From Cricetomys ansorgei (taxonomy: Eukaryota > Chordata > Mammalia > Rodentia > Nesomyidae), in contig JAMJFZ010000770.1 of NCBI GenBank assembly GCA_026225945.1, positions 4,526,001-4,590,000 of the forward strand: a stretch of DNA of 64,000 nt, written 5' to 3'. The notes under the pieces are model-generated. The model had not been told where the DNA came from and made no database searches. It saw nothing but the letters and a program-made list of their open reading frames with translations. A program made the position numbers and the translations under genes. Of this stretch, positions 11,715 to 22,112 are shown in pieces (positions within the stretch are counted from its first letter, which is position 1; each line of letters starts with the position of its first letter).

Positions 11715-11830
11715 CCCTGATATAGATGGAGTATCACATAGCCAATTCTGGTCCTGATCTTACTATGTAGCTAAGGATGACCTCAAACTTCTGGTTTGCC
11801 TGTCTCTACCTCCTCAGTGTGGCACACAGA
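11715..11830 (-). mobile_element. B1 or proto-B1 SINE, strongly diverged
   Basis: CTTACTATGTAGCTAAGGAT, GACCTCAAACTTCTGG and CTGTCTCTACCTCCTCAG correspond to the reverse complement of B1. The divergence suggests an old copy. Confidence 0.55.
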
Positions 11831-12119
11831 CTGCTGCACAAGGCCTGGTAAATCCTTGGACTCGGCCAAGGGCTGATGTGATTTGGGGTCCTGCCAGCAA
11901 TCCAGATGTAGGGTGTAAACCTTTTGCTAAGAAGCTGGGTTTGAACTCTGCTCTTTGAGCCCAAAGGAGACAGAAGAGATATTGGTCTTGAATCTCTCTG
12001 GGCCTCATTTGAGTAGAGCCACCCATTGGAACCAAATATCGTGCCATTCCCACCCAGCTTCTTTTTTCTCCCCTCCTTTTGGGCTACTATTTACTGCTGC
12101 TGCCAGCCCCCAACCTTCT

Positions 12120-12305
12120 GCTGCATGAAGAAATGGAAAGTACTGGAAATCCTTAAGTTAAGTAAAATAGGCCAGGCTCACAAAGACAAATACACGTTCT
12201 CTTTCATATGGGGAATTTAGATTTTAAATTGATATCTGTATGTGTGTGTGTGTGCGTGTGCATGTGTGCATGTGTGTGTGCGTGTGTGCGTGTGCACGTG
12301 TGTGC

Positions 12306-12336
<31 letters not shown>

Positions 12337-12620
12337 TGTGTGTATGAAAGGAGAAATGGGATTATGAGAGGGAAGGAAAAGATCTAAGGAGAGAAAGAGG
12401 GTGTAACAAGAGAGGGTGAGCGATATATGTCATGAAAGCAGGAGGAGAACCTGTTTAGTGAGAGGAAGGGGACCAGCAGGGTGAAGAATGGGGAAGGATA
12501 CTAAGGGAGGACAAATAAGAAGCCAAGTATAATGGAATATAGCATCACGTGAAACCTATTTCTTTGTATGCTAACCAAAAATTATTGTTAAGGACATGCT
12601 AGAAAAAGAGAAAACAAACA
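12120..12620 (+). mobile_element. Rodent L1-type 3' fragment interrupted by a TG tract
   Basis: ACGTTCTCTTTCATATGGGG followed by a TG tract, then AAAGCAGGAGGAGAACCTG, ACCAGCAGGGTGAAGAATGG and an A-rich end, resembles a dispersed rodent repeat that I associate with old L1 (Lx-like) 3' ends. The assignment is from memory and the family is uncertain. Confidence 0.4.
12241..12344. repeat. TG/CG microsatellite with (CG)8 core
   Basis: TG repeats carry CATG and CGTG variants and a perfect (CG)8 run at 12305-12320. Alternating purine-pyrimidine sequence with a CG core is the classic Z-DNA-prone type. Confidence 0.95.
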
Positions 12621-12902
12621 ACAAGCAAGCAAACAAACAGATCCCAGATGCAGACAGGAGAAGGTGGGGTATGTAGGAGGAATAAGAGACAGTTACACCA
12701 GGAATGATATTTCTCAGGCAGCTGGTGGCTGGATCCTTGTGTAGCTGGCAGAGTTTGTTTCCAGCATCTCTACCTTGGTCCTATCTGAACAAGTCAGGTT
12801 ACCTTACCTCCAAGGAGTGGAGTAGACCAGTAGGAAACCACTGTTACAGTGGTATTACCTTTGTAATAGTGCAGGTTTTCACAGATGTTTTGTTCAATTA
12901 AC

Positions 12903-13725
12903 TGGGCCCTGTAGCCCTGTGGCCCTGTGGTCCTTTGTGGCCCTGTGACCCTATGACCCTGTGATCCTGTGGTCCCTGTGACCCTTTAAATCTTGTGGAC
13001 CCTGTGACCCTGTGGCCTCTGTGATATGTAGCCCTGTGGCCCCTGTGATACTGTATAACCCTGTGGCCCTGAGGGCTCTGTGATTCTGTGGGTCCTATGG
13101 CCCTGTGGCCCTGTGGCCTTGTGGTCCTGTGGCCCCTGTGGCCCCTGTGGCCCTGAGGGCTCTGTGATTCTGTGGGTCCTGTGGCCCTGTGGCCCTGTGG
13201 CCCTGTGGCCTTGTGGTCCTGTGGCCCTGTATAGCCCTATAGCACTGTGATCCTGTGGCCCCCGTGGCCCCTATGGCCTTGTGGTCCTGTGGCCCTGTGA
13301 CCCTGTGGCCTTGTGGTCCTGTGGCCCTGTATAGCCCTGTGGTCCTGAGGGCTCTGTGATTCTGTGGCCCCTGTGGCCCTATGACCCTGTGACCCTGTGG
13401 CCTTGTGGTCCTGTGGCCCCTGTGGTCCCCATGGCCCTGTGGCCCTGTAGTCCTGTGCACCCTGTACCCTTGTGGTCCTGTGGCCCTGTATAGCCCTGTG
13501 GTCCTTTGGATTCTGTGATCCTGTGAATTCTGTGACCCAGTGGCTCTGTGGCCCCTGTGGCCCTGTGGCCCTGTGGCCCTGTGATTCTGTGATTCTGTGG
13601 TCCTGTGGCCCTGTGGCCCTGTGACCCTGTGCTCCTATGGGCCCTGTGGCCCTGTGGCCCAGTGGCCCCTGTGGCCCAGTGGCCCTGTGGCCCTGTGGCC
13701 CTGTGACCCTGTATAGCCCTGTGGC
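12903..13725. repeat. Minisatellite of 8-base GTGGCCCT-type units
   Basis: Roughly 820 bases are built from variants of GTGGCCCT, including GTGACCCT, GTGGTCCT, GTGGCCTT and CTGTATAGCC, with frequent 1-base length variants. Longer words recur: GAGGGCTCTGTGATTCTGTG occurs at 13071, 13155 and 13347, showing higher-order duplication. Three units make 24 bases, so the - strand reads as a Gly-Pro-Gln-Gly-His-Arg-Ala-Thr-like octapeptide repeat with no stops over 120 residues. That is expected of a stop-free 8-mer and is not evidence for a gene. Confidence 0.95.
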
Positions 13726-13839
13726 CTGACATTAAGAGTTCTGGGCTTCATGGGATTGTTCTCTACCATTGTTATTCTATTCTGTGAGAACAGGCCTTCT
13801 CTTTGGGGGACATTGCTGCAGTAATTTTTAAAAAGATTT

Positions 13840-14037
13840 GTTTCATTTTTAAATTAAGTGTCTGTGTGTGGGTGTGTTCATGTGAGTGTGAGTACCTTCA
13901 GAGGCCAGAAGAGGGCATTGGATCACCTGGAGCTGGATGACAGGCAGTTGTCAGCCACCAGATACGAGTGTGGGGAACTGAGCTCGGGTCCTCTGGAAGA
14001 ACAGCAAGTGCTCTTAAGTTCACACATTTTTCCAGGC
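13840..14037 (-). mobile_element. B3 SINE
   Basis: The reverse complement of a B2/B3 body is clear: CAGAGGCCAGAAGAGGGCAT, GGATCACCTGGAGCTGGATG, GGTCCTCTGGAAGAACAGCA and AGTGCTCTTAAG. The head at the right is truncated or mutated (TTTTTCCAGGC). Confidence 0.8.
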
Positions 14038-15142
14038 ATTGTGACATTCTTACTTTCTTTTTCTGAGGCTTTGGGATTGTTTGTGATTCTGACACAGGAC
14101 AAAAAAAATAGCCATCTATTGATGTTCAAAGAAGTTCCCAGGGGCTGGAAGAAAGATTTGGAAGCGATAGGGGCATAGTGAACTGCTGGGGATTTTGATG
14201 ATCAGCACGGGCCAGCAGCGGCTCTGCCGTGTGTTCTGTCTGTGCACCTGGGAGCACTCCCTTCCCAGGGCCTCGAGGAACTGTGGTAGTGGCTTGTGGA
14301 TTACAGCCTCTACTCACACAGACTCTGGCAGCCACAGCTGAGCAGCAATGGATTCTTAAGGAGTGCGGGGATGATGTCTCTAACCAAACCCACGGGAAAA
14401 CTCAACAGTTTGCCTCCCTCTTAAAAAAGAAATCCATTTCTTATGCTCACCTGCAACCTATTTTCCTCATAAGATTTATTTTCCAACTTCAATATTTTAC
14501 ATTTTTGTCCCTAATCCTGAATACTGTATGTTCATTGTAGAAAATGTAGGCCAGACAAAGGCATTTAAGAGAAAGAACACTCACATTGCTGCGGTGGGTA
14601 CCATAAAAACTGCCCAGAAAGATCACACGTTGGAGCGGTCGTAGAGAAATTAGAACCCTGGAAGCTAGTATGGGGGACTTTTATGAAAGTAACTACCATG
14701 TTTTAATATTTCCATTTCTGGTTCTATGCCCCATAACTTAGGAACAAGGACCTGAATGACCTCTGTGTGCTCATGTTGAGAGCCACATTACCCATAATAG
14801 CCCAAAGTGGCAGCCACCCAGAATCTACCAGAAGACGAAAGGAGAAAGCAAATGTAGCATGGACACACGGGGCTGTTGTCCAGCTGTACGAGGGTGGGCC
14901 TGCCTCCTGTGAAGGACCTTGAGTATGGATCTCCAGCACGTTGAGCTAAGTTAGATGGCCTAGATCTGGGAGATGGGACTCTGCTTCTCTGAGGCACTCA
15001 TAGAAACAGAAAGCACATGGGTGCTTCCTCAGGGCAGAGTGATCAGTCATTTAATGGGCATAGAGTTTCAGTTTTGCATATGAGAAAGTTTTGAAGATAA
15101 TTTCACAACAATGTAAATATGTTTGTTACTACTGAACTGCAT

Positions 15143-15145
<3 letters not shown>
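14038..15145. other. Unique intronic DNA
   Basis: I recognise no gene or repeat in this interval. The short open frames show no protein signature. Confidence 0.4.

Positions 15146-15192
<47 letters not shown>
15146..15192. repeat. (CA)n microsatellite
   Basis: A nearly perfect run of about 23 CA units. The length is likely polymorphic. Confidence 0.97.
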
Positions 15193-15193
<1 letters not shown>

Positions 15194-15462
15194 TAACAAG
15201 AAAAAAAAGAGTCCCCCCAAATCAGATCACACCCCTGGAGGCAGCCAATATTGTCCATGGGTCAGTGTGCTTCCCTATCTCCCTATTCTTCACTGTGACC
15301 CCATTCAGCCATGAACTATTCACATCCTTTCTGTAGGCATTCAGTCCCTTGAGAGGTGCCCCCTTGCCTTAGTGAGTGGGAATCCCACTGCCAGCTGCAG
15401 AACAAACTCAGCGACCCTCCTTGTGCCCAGAGTCTGTTTTGCTGGTGTTTGCTCTTGGTATA

Positions 15463-15540
15463 ACTTTGTAGTGCTGGGCATTCAGCTCAGGGCCTGTGCC
15501 AGGCGGGCCAGTCCGCTATGATGAGCAGCATCTCCAGCCT
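15463..15540 (-). mobile_element. ID/B4-type SINE fragment
   Basis: TAGTGCTGGGCATTCAGCTC, AGGGCCTGTGCCAGGC and ATCTCCAGCC follow the reverse complement of an ID-type tRNA-Ala-like head. Confidence 0.5.
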
Positions 15541-15884
15541 ACTTCTGCTCTCAGAGGAAAGGTAAGGGCTCTCAGAACTTTGATTTTGAGACATGACACA
15601 GGACAGCTACAATGTCTCAGCCAAGGCATTGTCTGGTTCTTGATCTTCTCAAATATAAATTGTTCTGGATTTATTTTTTTTGGGGGGGGTACAAAACTAT
15701 TTAAGTCAATTTTTAAACTATTATTTTTAGCTTTCAAGAATTCCATTACTTGGGGCAGTGGACCCAGGAAGTGGATTTTGGTCTATTAAAAATCATGGAA
15801 GTGGGCTTTGATTGACATGTTCCTACAACTTTAATGCTGACTTTGAGGAGGAGACGTACTTGAGAATTTCAGTGTGAGGTAGTA

Positions 15885-16078
15885 TTGGAAAGATGGCTCA
15901 GTGACTACATGCTGTTGAAGAGACTGACTTAGGTTCTTAGCACCCAGGTCACGTAGTACCTGTAACTCGGGTTTCAGGGGGATCCGGAGCTTGGGCTTCT
16001 GTGGGCACCTGCACTTAAATGCACATACCCACACCTCCCCAGACACCCACATTCAATTAAAAAATATAAACCTTAAAA
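15885..16078 (+). mobile_element. B3 SINE
   Basis: The tRNA-like head GGAAAGATGGCTCAGTGACT is followed by TTAGGTTCTTAGCACCCAGG, GGGCACCTGCACTTAAATGC and an A-rich tail ATTAAAAAATATAAACC. It is a complete but diverged copy. Confidence 0.8.
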
Positions 16079-17130
16079 TAATCAGAGGACATTGGAAATA
16101 CCACCGTGCCTGTCATTTAGACAAAATTCAAAGTTAGGTTTTTGTGACTTTGCTATTATTCCTGATGACATAGCCTCGTGACTACTGAAGTTTTATTTTT
16201 GTTTTTGGTGTGGGGAAAAGTCAAAGTCATCTTAGATTATAGTCTATAAATAGGCTGGGATTATAGGCTAGCAGTGTTTGATTGAAAAGAAGGCCATGGT
16301 AATCAAGTCACTTTGAAGTTTTCTCTCAACTCACCCTAAAAGGAGGCCCTGAGCCAGACCGGTCATCTCCCTGTTGTTCTGCTGAGTCTCCCAGCTGCTG
16401 ACAGCTGGTAAGTTAAGAATCCCCTGTGGCAAGAGCAAGCATGGGCAGGGGGTGCTCTCCAAACATGTAAACCTTCTCTGAAACAAAATTCCCTCCAACC
16501 ATAAGCAGCCAGCACACTGGGACTCACTGGGACTGCTTTTTGGATCATATAATAGCCATTTGATTATGTTACCAGGGCCACGTAGTAAATTTTAACTTGT
16601 CGCAGATAAATGATGTTAGGGGTTCACAGAGCACCAGGCTGCCTTTGGGGATTGTTCAGCACGCCAGTCACCCTAAAGCCCAGACCAAACAAACAAACAG
16701 AAACAACAGGAAGTAGCAAAACCCCTGACACCTGTACAGAGACCCTTCTACATTAGAGTTTAGCCCTTCCTGGAATGAAAACCCCCTCCAAGTATTTCTT
16801 ACAGAACAAATTAAACATTCAGGTAGCAGAGACTGCAGCTGTAGAATGGAGTGCTTGGTTCGCGGGCGAGAGGCAGATATGACAGGATTTTCCTTTTTGT
16901 TTTTCCGGTGACACGGCTATGTGAGCGCCTTGCTTTTAATTGATCCCTACTTTAAGCTGGTGGCTGAAATGCTAGCATGAGTTGCATAGAAAGTAATAAA
17001 ACCACGAAGGTTCTATTTGTGCTCTGTGAACACAGACGGTAATGAAACCAAAGCAGCCATCTCCAGGGGTGACGCTATTTAAATGCCAGGCAGGGCTTGA
17101 AAATGATTTTAACGGTGAAAACAGAAACCA
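16079..17130. other. Unique intronic DNA with an enhancer-like block at about 16790-17130
   Basis: I recognise no repeat here. The right part has isolated CpGs away from any island, an E-box (CAGCTG), TTTAATTGATCC and a CTATTTAAAT word, and lacks the decay typical of old repeats. Calling it regulatory is an inference. Confidence 0.3.
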
Positions 17131-17197
17131 GTGAGTGAGACGTTGCTGTTTGTTTTCCCCAGTGTCTGTTTACCTGTATCTTTTTTATTACCTCAGA

Positions 17198-17201
<4 letters not shown>

Positions 17202-17254
<53 letters not shown>
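17202..17254. repeat. (CA)n microsatellite
   Basis: A perfect run of about 26 CA units. Confidence 0.97.
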
Positions 17255-17256
<2 letters not shown>

Positions 17257-17284
17257 AGCATTTTATATATATGTATTATAATTT

Positions 17285-17362
17285 ATATGCAGTGTTGTGG
17301 ATGGAACCTAGGCCTTGTACTTGCTAGGGAAGCATTCTACCATGGCACTGTGTCCCTAGACT
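17285..17362 (-). mobile_element. ID/B4-type SINE fragment
   Basis: ATGGAACCTAGGCCTTGTAC, TTGCTAGGGAAGCATTCTAC and TGTGTCCCTAG are the reverse complement of the ID-type head. The neighbouring CA tract sits where a tail-derived microsatellite would be expected. Confidence 0.65.
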
Positions 17363-17689
17363 GAAATAATTTATTTACAGCAAGACCAGCCGTTGGCTCA
17401 TGTACTCTGTTGATCATTTGATGTAGAGCCTAGCAGTTGATTCTGGAACATTCTCTTGTACTCCTTCTTCTTCCTTCTCCGGTATTCATCAGGCTCCATA
17501 TTTACCATTGTATTTGTTCTGGGAGTCCTTCCATGTGAATCAGAATTGCTGACTTCTTAGGGGGAAAACAGTAACAGATTTCTTCTGAGTCTCAACAAGG
17601 CATAACCATCATTGGAGGTTTCCTAGGGTGACTAGGTTATTTGATCCTCAAGATAATTCTTTTAATTTAATTAATTAACTAATTAATTT

Positions 17690-17835
17690 ATTTTTAAAGG
17701 CATGGTTTCTATGTTTAGCCTTGGCTGTCCTGAAACTCATTCTATAGACCAGGTTGGCCTTGAACTCACTGCGATTCACCTGCCTCTGCCTCCCGACTGC
17801 TGGGATTAAAGGTGTGTGCCACCACTGCCTAGCTA
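17690..17835 (-). mobile_element. B1 SINE, well preserved
   Basis: The reverse complement of B1 is clear: CTTGGCTGTCCTGAAACTCA, GACCAGGTTGGCCTTGAACT, CCTGCCTCTGCCTCCCGA and GGGATTAAAGGTGTGTGCCA. A T-rich TTAATTAA tract at the left is the expanded tail. This is one of the younger SINEs in the window. Confidence 0.93.
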
Positions 17836-17944
17836 AAATAATCCTTTAATATAGATATTTAAAAATATTTTATAAAGTTTTAAAGGTTAGAAAATAAGCA
17901 TGAGGAATAAAATCCATTTTCTCCCCCAACCATAGCAAACTTTG

Positions 17945-18170
17945 AGTGCTGACTGGCATTGGTGGGTGCTAAGCACCTTATATGCTTTGTATGGTATTAC
18001 TTACATGGTATTTATATGGTATTGAACCTCCCATTGTGGTAGGAGGTACTGTCACTCCTACTTTATAGATTAGGAAATTGAGGCCCAGAGCCACATGCTA
18101 GTGTGGGGTAGATCTGGGTATGAACCCACATGGTGTATCTGACTTCTGTGCCCCAAATCCTAGTGCCCGT
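17945..18170 (-). mobile_element. MIR SINE fragment
   Basis: GGTGCTAAGCACCTTATATG, GGTAGGAGGTACTGTCACTC, TAGGAAATTGAGGCCCAGAG and GGTATGAACCCACATGG follow the MIR reverse complement in order over more than 150 bases. Confidence 0.75.
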
Positions 18171-18247
18171 TGGGGTATGATGACTGTTCAGCTCATCCCT
18201 ATTATGAGGCTAGGGGAGCTAATAATATGGGGACTAAAAAACATGCT

Positions 18248-18410
18248 GAGAGGCTAGGGGTGTCTCTTGGTTCTAGGGTGCTTGCCTAGAATTCAGGAAG
18301 CCCTGGGTTGAGGGCTTGGTGGAGGCACAAAGGTCAGAAGTTCAAGGTCATCCTTGGCTACTAATCAAGTTCAAGGCCAACCTGGGATACATAAGACCAT
18401 GTCTCAATGC
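18248..18410 (+). mobile_element. B4-type SINE
   Basis: An ID-like head (CTAGGGTGCTTGCCTAGAAT, CAGGAAGCCCTGGGTTGAGG) is followed by a B1-like half (AGAAGTTCAAGGTCATCCTT, CAAGTTCAAGGCCAACCTGG, CATGTCTCAATGC), the order expected for B4. Confidence 0.8.
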
Positions 18411-18756
18411 TTAACGCATTGAGAGAATTCCATAGTACCGGGAGTGAAATGGATCTGAAGTGCTGATCATTAGAAAACGGGGTGTTCCCCTTTCTCTACC
18501 CTCTGATAGGCAGGTGTGCTGTATACAGTTAAGCAGGTTCACTTCTAGGACTGGTATGAGACTTACATCATATCATACATAATTGTGTTTTAAAAAAACT
18601 ATGGCACACATGCTAATCTCTGTGTTGGGTGGTATATGGAAGTACAAAATAAATAATGGGGAATGTTCTGAGGATTGTCAGTCTGTTTAATAATGTGTTC
18701 TTCAAATGGATTAAGAGTAAGATACAGGATTCGCACGTATTTCTGAAATCTTGAGG

Positions 18757-19060
18757 TAGACTTTGAGGAGATGGCTCAGACGTTAGTTCTTTCTGCCCAA
18801 GCGTGAAGACCTGAGTTTGGAACCGCAGCCATTGGGAACGGCAACGATTGTAATCCCAGTGCGGGGGAGACGGAGACAGGTGGGTCCTTATCACTCACTG
18901 GCCAGCCAGCCAGCTGAAGCTGTGAGCTCCTAGCTCACAAATAAGGCGAAGCGACTGAGGAAGACTCTTGGCTGCTGATCTCTGTGGCCCACTTACGGAC
19001 AAGCATCGACTCAAACACGTGCATGCACATATACCACATACACATCTCAAACACACACAA
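18757..19060 (+). mobile_element. RSINE1
   Basis: The head TTTGAGGAGATGGCTCAGAC, the middle TGTAATCCCAGTGCGGGGGA, the RSINE1-typical stretch CTGGCCAGCCAGCCAGC and AAATAAGGCGAAGCGACTGA, and the tail CATGCACATATACCACATAC occur in the expected order. Confidence 0.8.
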
Positions 19061-19194
19061 AGCACGGAGGTGCCTGTGAGTGTGTATCTGTATGTATGTA
19101 CACACAAGAAAGCATGGAAAGGCAAAGCCAGACACCCACCAGCCAAGTCTTACTGTTAAGCCACAGAGCTGCAGATCCTGACACGGGATGGTGC

Positions 19195-19302
19195 CTGATT
19201 CTCAAACTCTTGTTTTCTACTATTACATGGGTTCTGGGAATTGGACTCCCGTTGTCAGGCTTGGCAGCAGATGCCTTTGCTTGTTGAGCCATCTCATTGG
19301 CC
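19195..19302 (-). mobile_element. B3/RSINE-type SINE fragment
   Basis: GGGTTCTGGGAATTGGACTC and TGCTTGTTGAGCCATCTCAT followed by TGGCCCC form the reverse complement of a tRNA-derived SINE head. The body is lost or too diverged. Confidence 0.65.
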
Positions 19303-21897
19303 CCTTTCTTTTAAACTCTGGGGCTCTTAGTGGTGGAAGGGAAGCCATGAATGTGAAAGAAGTAGATCATAGTTCATTGGCTTATTGAAATGTTGTAGGA
19401 CAGGGAGGTGGCAGAAAACCCCTCAGTGGGTGTGGCTCCCCTCGCCTTGGAAGGATCATTCCCTGCCCCCTATGCCCCCTTAACCTGGAAATACATTATT
19501 GTATCTCTATCTGGATCTCTTTCTAGATAGTTGGATGTCATGACCTCCTGTATGCCAAGCCCCGTGGGCAGAATATTTGGAGGTGGGAGACAGATTAGTC
19601 AGTCGGCAAATCTTTATAAACAAGACTGTCCTTTTCTCAGGGATGTGGAGTCATATGAGACCTTTCTTTTCTGGTAATGCCAGTGGCTACAATGCATGAT
19701 TGCAGGGGTCCCACTCACACTGTGGTCATGAGCAGTGCCCCTGGAGCTATGCAGTGCACAGCCTGTATATCCATTTGTCTGTCTTTGCAAACAGCTAGCT
19801 GGGTTAGTACAATAAACTCACAGAAGAAATTAGAGACACAGTGTACTGCCTGTAATCCTTACTGTCAAAATAAGAAAGAGGAACACCAAGAACTCGGATT
19901 CAGGAAAGGGGGAGGGGATAGAACTAGTCAAAGAGGAAGTGGCTAGATGAGCTATTGGAACTGTGGGGTTGGAGCCACCCTACAAGCCCAGCCCCTCGAC
20001 AGCCTATTTCTCTGCCTGCTGACCATTGTGCTCATGCCTTGGCATAGCAAGCTCCCCCGGATTCCACTGGCTTTAAGCAAAAGCTTTGAGAAGGCCTCAC
20101 ATACACCTGCCAGCCAGGTGCATCCCTATGGCCCCTGGGCAAAGGATAACAGGACCCTGAGGATTTAGAAGCGACTTCTCTGCATGCCAGCTCGTTATTC
20201 TCAGCTGCCACCCACAGCCCCCGCTGTCCCAGGTGTTTGTCAGCAGAGCATCCTGTGTGGGAGGAAGTAGCTGTCAGAGGCCAGGCCATGATGGTCCCCT
20301 TCCCAGGATGGCCCCAAAAGCTGGCAGGCTCTGGGCAGGCTTCTCTGGGCTGGTGAAGGCAGAGAGAACAAAGTTGCCATTTACTTTGTCTCTTCAGCCC
20401 TGAGGTGTTGGGCAGCTATTCACCCAGCCATGGCTTATCCATGTCAGCTGTTAGCCTCACAGATAGCCATGGGTGAACCTCGGATCCCTCAGCTCCTGTT
20501 ATTTATGCTTTGGCCTCAACCCTTTTAAGTCAAGACTAGCCATGAAATGCTCCAGACCAGCAGAAAGGGGCAGAAGGAACATGTAGGAACTGAGAAGGGA
20601 GAAGCCTTGGTGCTTTCCAGTTGTCCCTTGGGCCTAAAGGGTGTCTGGCTGCTTCGAGATCACCATGCACAAGTCCAAGGCCCCAGGAGAGGCCCTGGAG
20701 GGAGGAATGCTGTGTGATCAGGAGGGAGACAGGAAAAGACAGAGAAGTGCTGTGAGCATGGGGGAGAGTGTGGGAGCGAATGGTGTGCTAGATGTTCATG
20801 GCGAAGCCATATTGGAACTGGATCCTCTAACTCCCACTTACCCGACTCAGAGACACACTATCAGCTGATTACTCCATGAGTTGTTGGTTTCCGAATAAAC
20901 CAAGGACAAAAAGAAACAATTAGTTTTAAACCATATGTGTTGTGGTGGTTTGTCTGCAGTAGCGGACTGGAATAGGTAGTATTTGCGGGTCTCTCTTTAA
21001 GAAATCAGCTTTGTTCCCTGCACTATGTCCTTTACATTGCTTCATGCTGCTCCGCTGTGCAGAGCTGATGGCTGACCATAAGCATAGGCGTGGCTTCTGG
21101 GCCACCCTGCTTCTGCCAGGTCGGTGGTTTCTTTATGCTTTCCTTGATTTGTGCTTGTGCTTCCTTGCTTCACACAGCCTGGCAGAGTCATTGATTCCTT
21201 GGGGACTCCTTTATAGTGTCTAGTTTGTGATGTGTGCTGTGGTCATAGAAACATTGAACTAGCAGGCACCTGAGAGTCCATTTGGAGCTTGATTGACTGC
21301 ATGTATTAGTCAGGCTAGGCCAGCTGCTGTAACAAGCAGCCCCGGTCAGTCCAGTGACTTATGGAACCTCTGCTCACCCCCAAATGCAAAGGAGTACTAC
21401 TCATTTTGAGGATTGGCTTGGGCCTCTTAAATTCTGACCCATGTGAATCTGATAGTCTGCCTTGCAAATGGACAAAAGTGAGCTTAAATCCCAGATCTAC
21501 TCTGCTTGGGGCTGTTGGCCAGTGTTCTTCACTTCAATTTCCTTGAGTAAACTGAACACCAAAATACCAGCCCAGTGGAGGTTTGGGGGAGTGCGGTGAG
21601 TAGTTAGCATCTTGTAAGTGCTGAACAAAATGGCTGTTCATTTAGATGGCCTGGATGGCCAAGATGAGGAAGAGGAAGCCACTGGAGGGAACATGGCATC
21701 TAGAGTCCAGAAGGGAGGTAGGGACTGTTCTTTGGGTGTAAACAACGGGGGCAGAGCTTAGGGCAAAATAAAAATAGAGATGTCTTCTTCCCTCCACTCC
21801 TGATCCTACTCTCACTACCACTTTAGGAAGGAGGAAGGGGAGCCTGCAGCGTGCGAAGAGGAACAACTTTGGACTAGAAACGCTCCCTCACTTCAGG
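19303..21897. other. About 2.6 kb of unique intronic DNA, repeat-poor
   Basis: I see no SINE, LTR or gene in this long stretch, which is unusual given the surrounding density. Short open frames have no recognisable protein content. Confidence 0.4.
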
Positions 21898-22112
21898 GCT
21901 CGGGTTATAGCTCAGTGGGTAGAGTACTTACCTAGTGTGAATGAAGACCTGGGCTCAGTGTCCATAGCTGTGTAAACCGGATGTGGTAGTACATTCCTCT
22001 AACCCCAGCACTTGGGAAGTGCAGGTGAGAGGATCAGGAGTTCAAAGGTCATCCTCCACTACATATCAACTTTGAGGCCAGTCTGGGCTACATGAAACTG
22101 TCTCAGAGGTCT
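21898..22112 (+). mobile_element. B4 SINE
   Basis: The ID-like head GGTTATAGCTCAGTGGGTAG, then GGATGTGGTAGTACATTCCT, CCCCAGCACTTGGGAAGTG, AGTTCAAAGGTCATCCTCCA and GCCAGTCTGGGCTACATGAA follow B4 in order. It appears full length. Confidence 0.88.

Noticed and set aside
13095..13732. Open frames on the - strand encoding a Gly-Pro-Gln-Gly-His-Arg repeat that looks collagen-like
   Set aside because: An 8-base unit without stop codons gives this in every phase. There is no Gly-X-Y register, no flanking coding sequence and no promoter.
17131..17364. 77-codon frame containing a His/Thr run
   Set aside because: It is driven by the CA microsatellite and the adjacent ID-type fragment.
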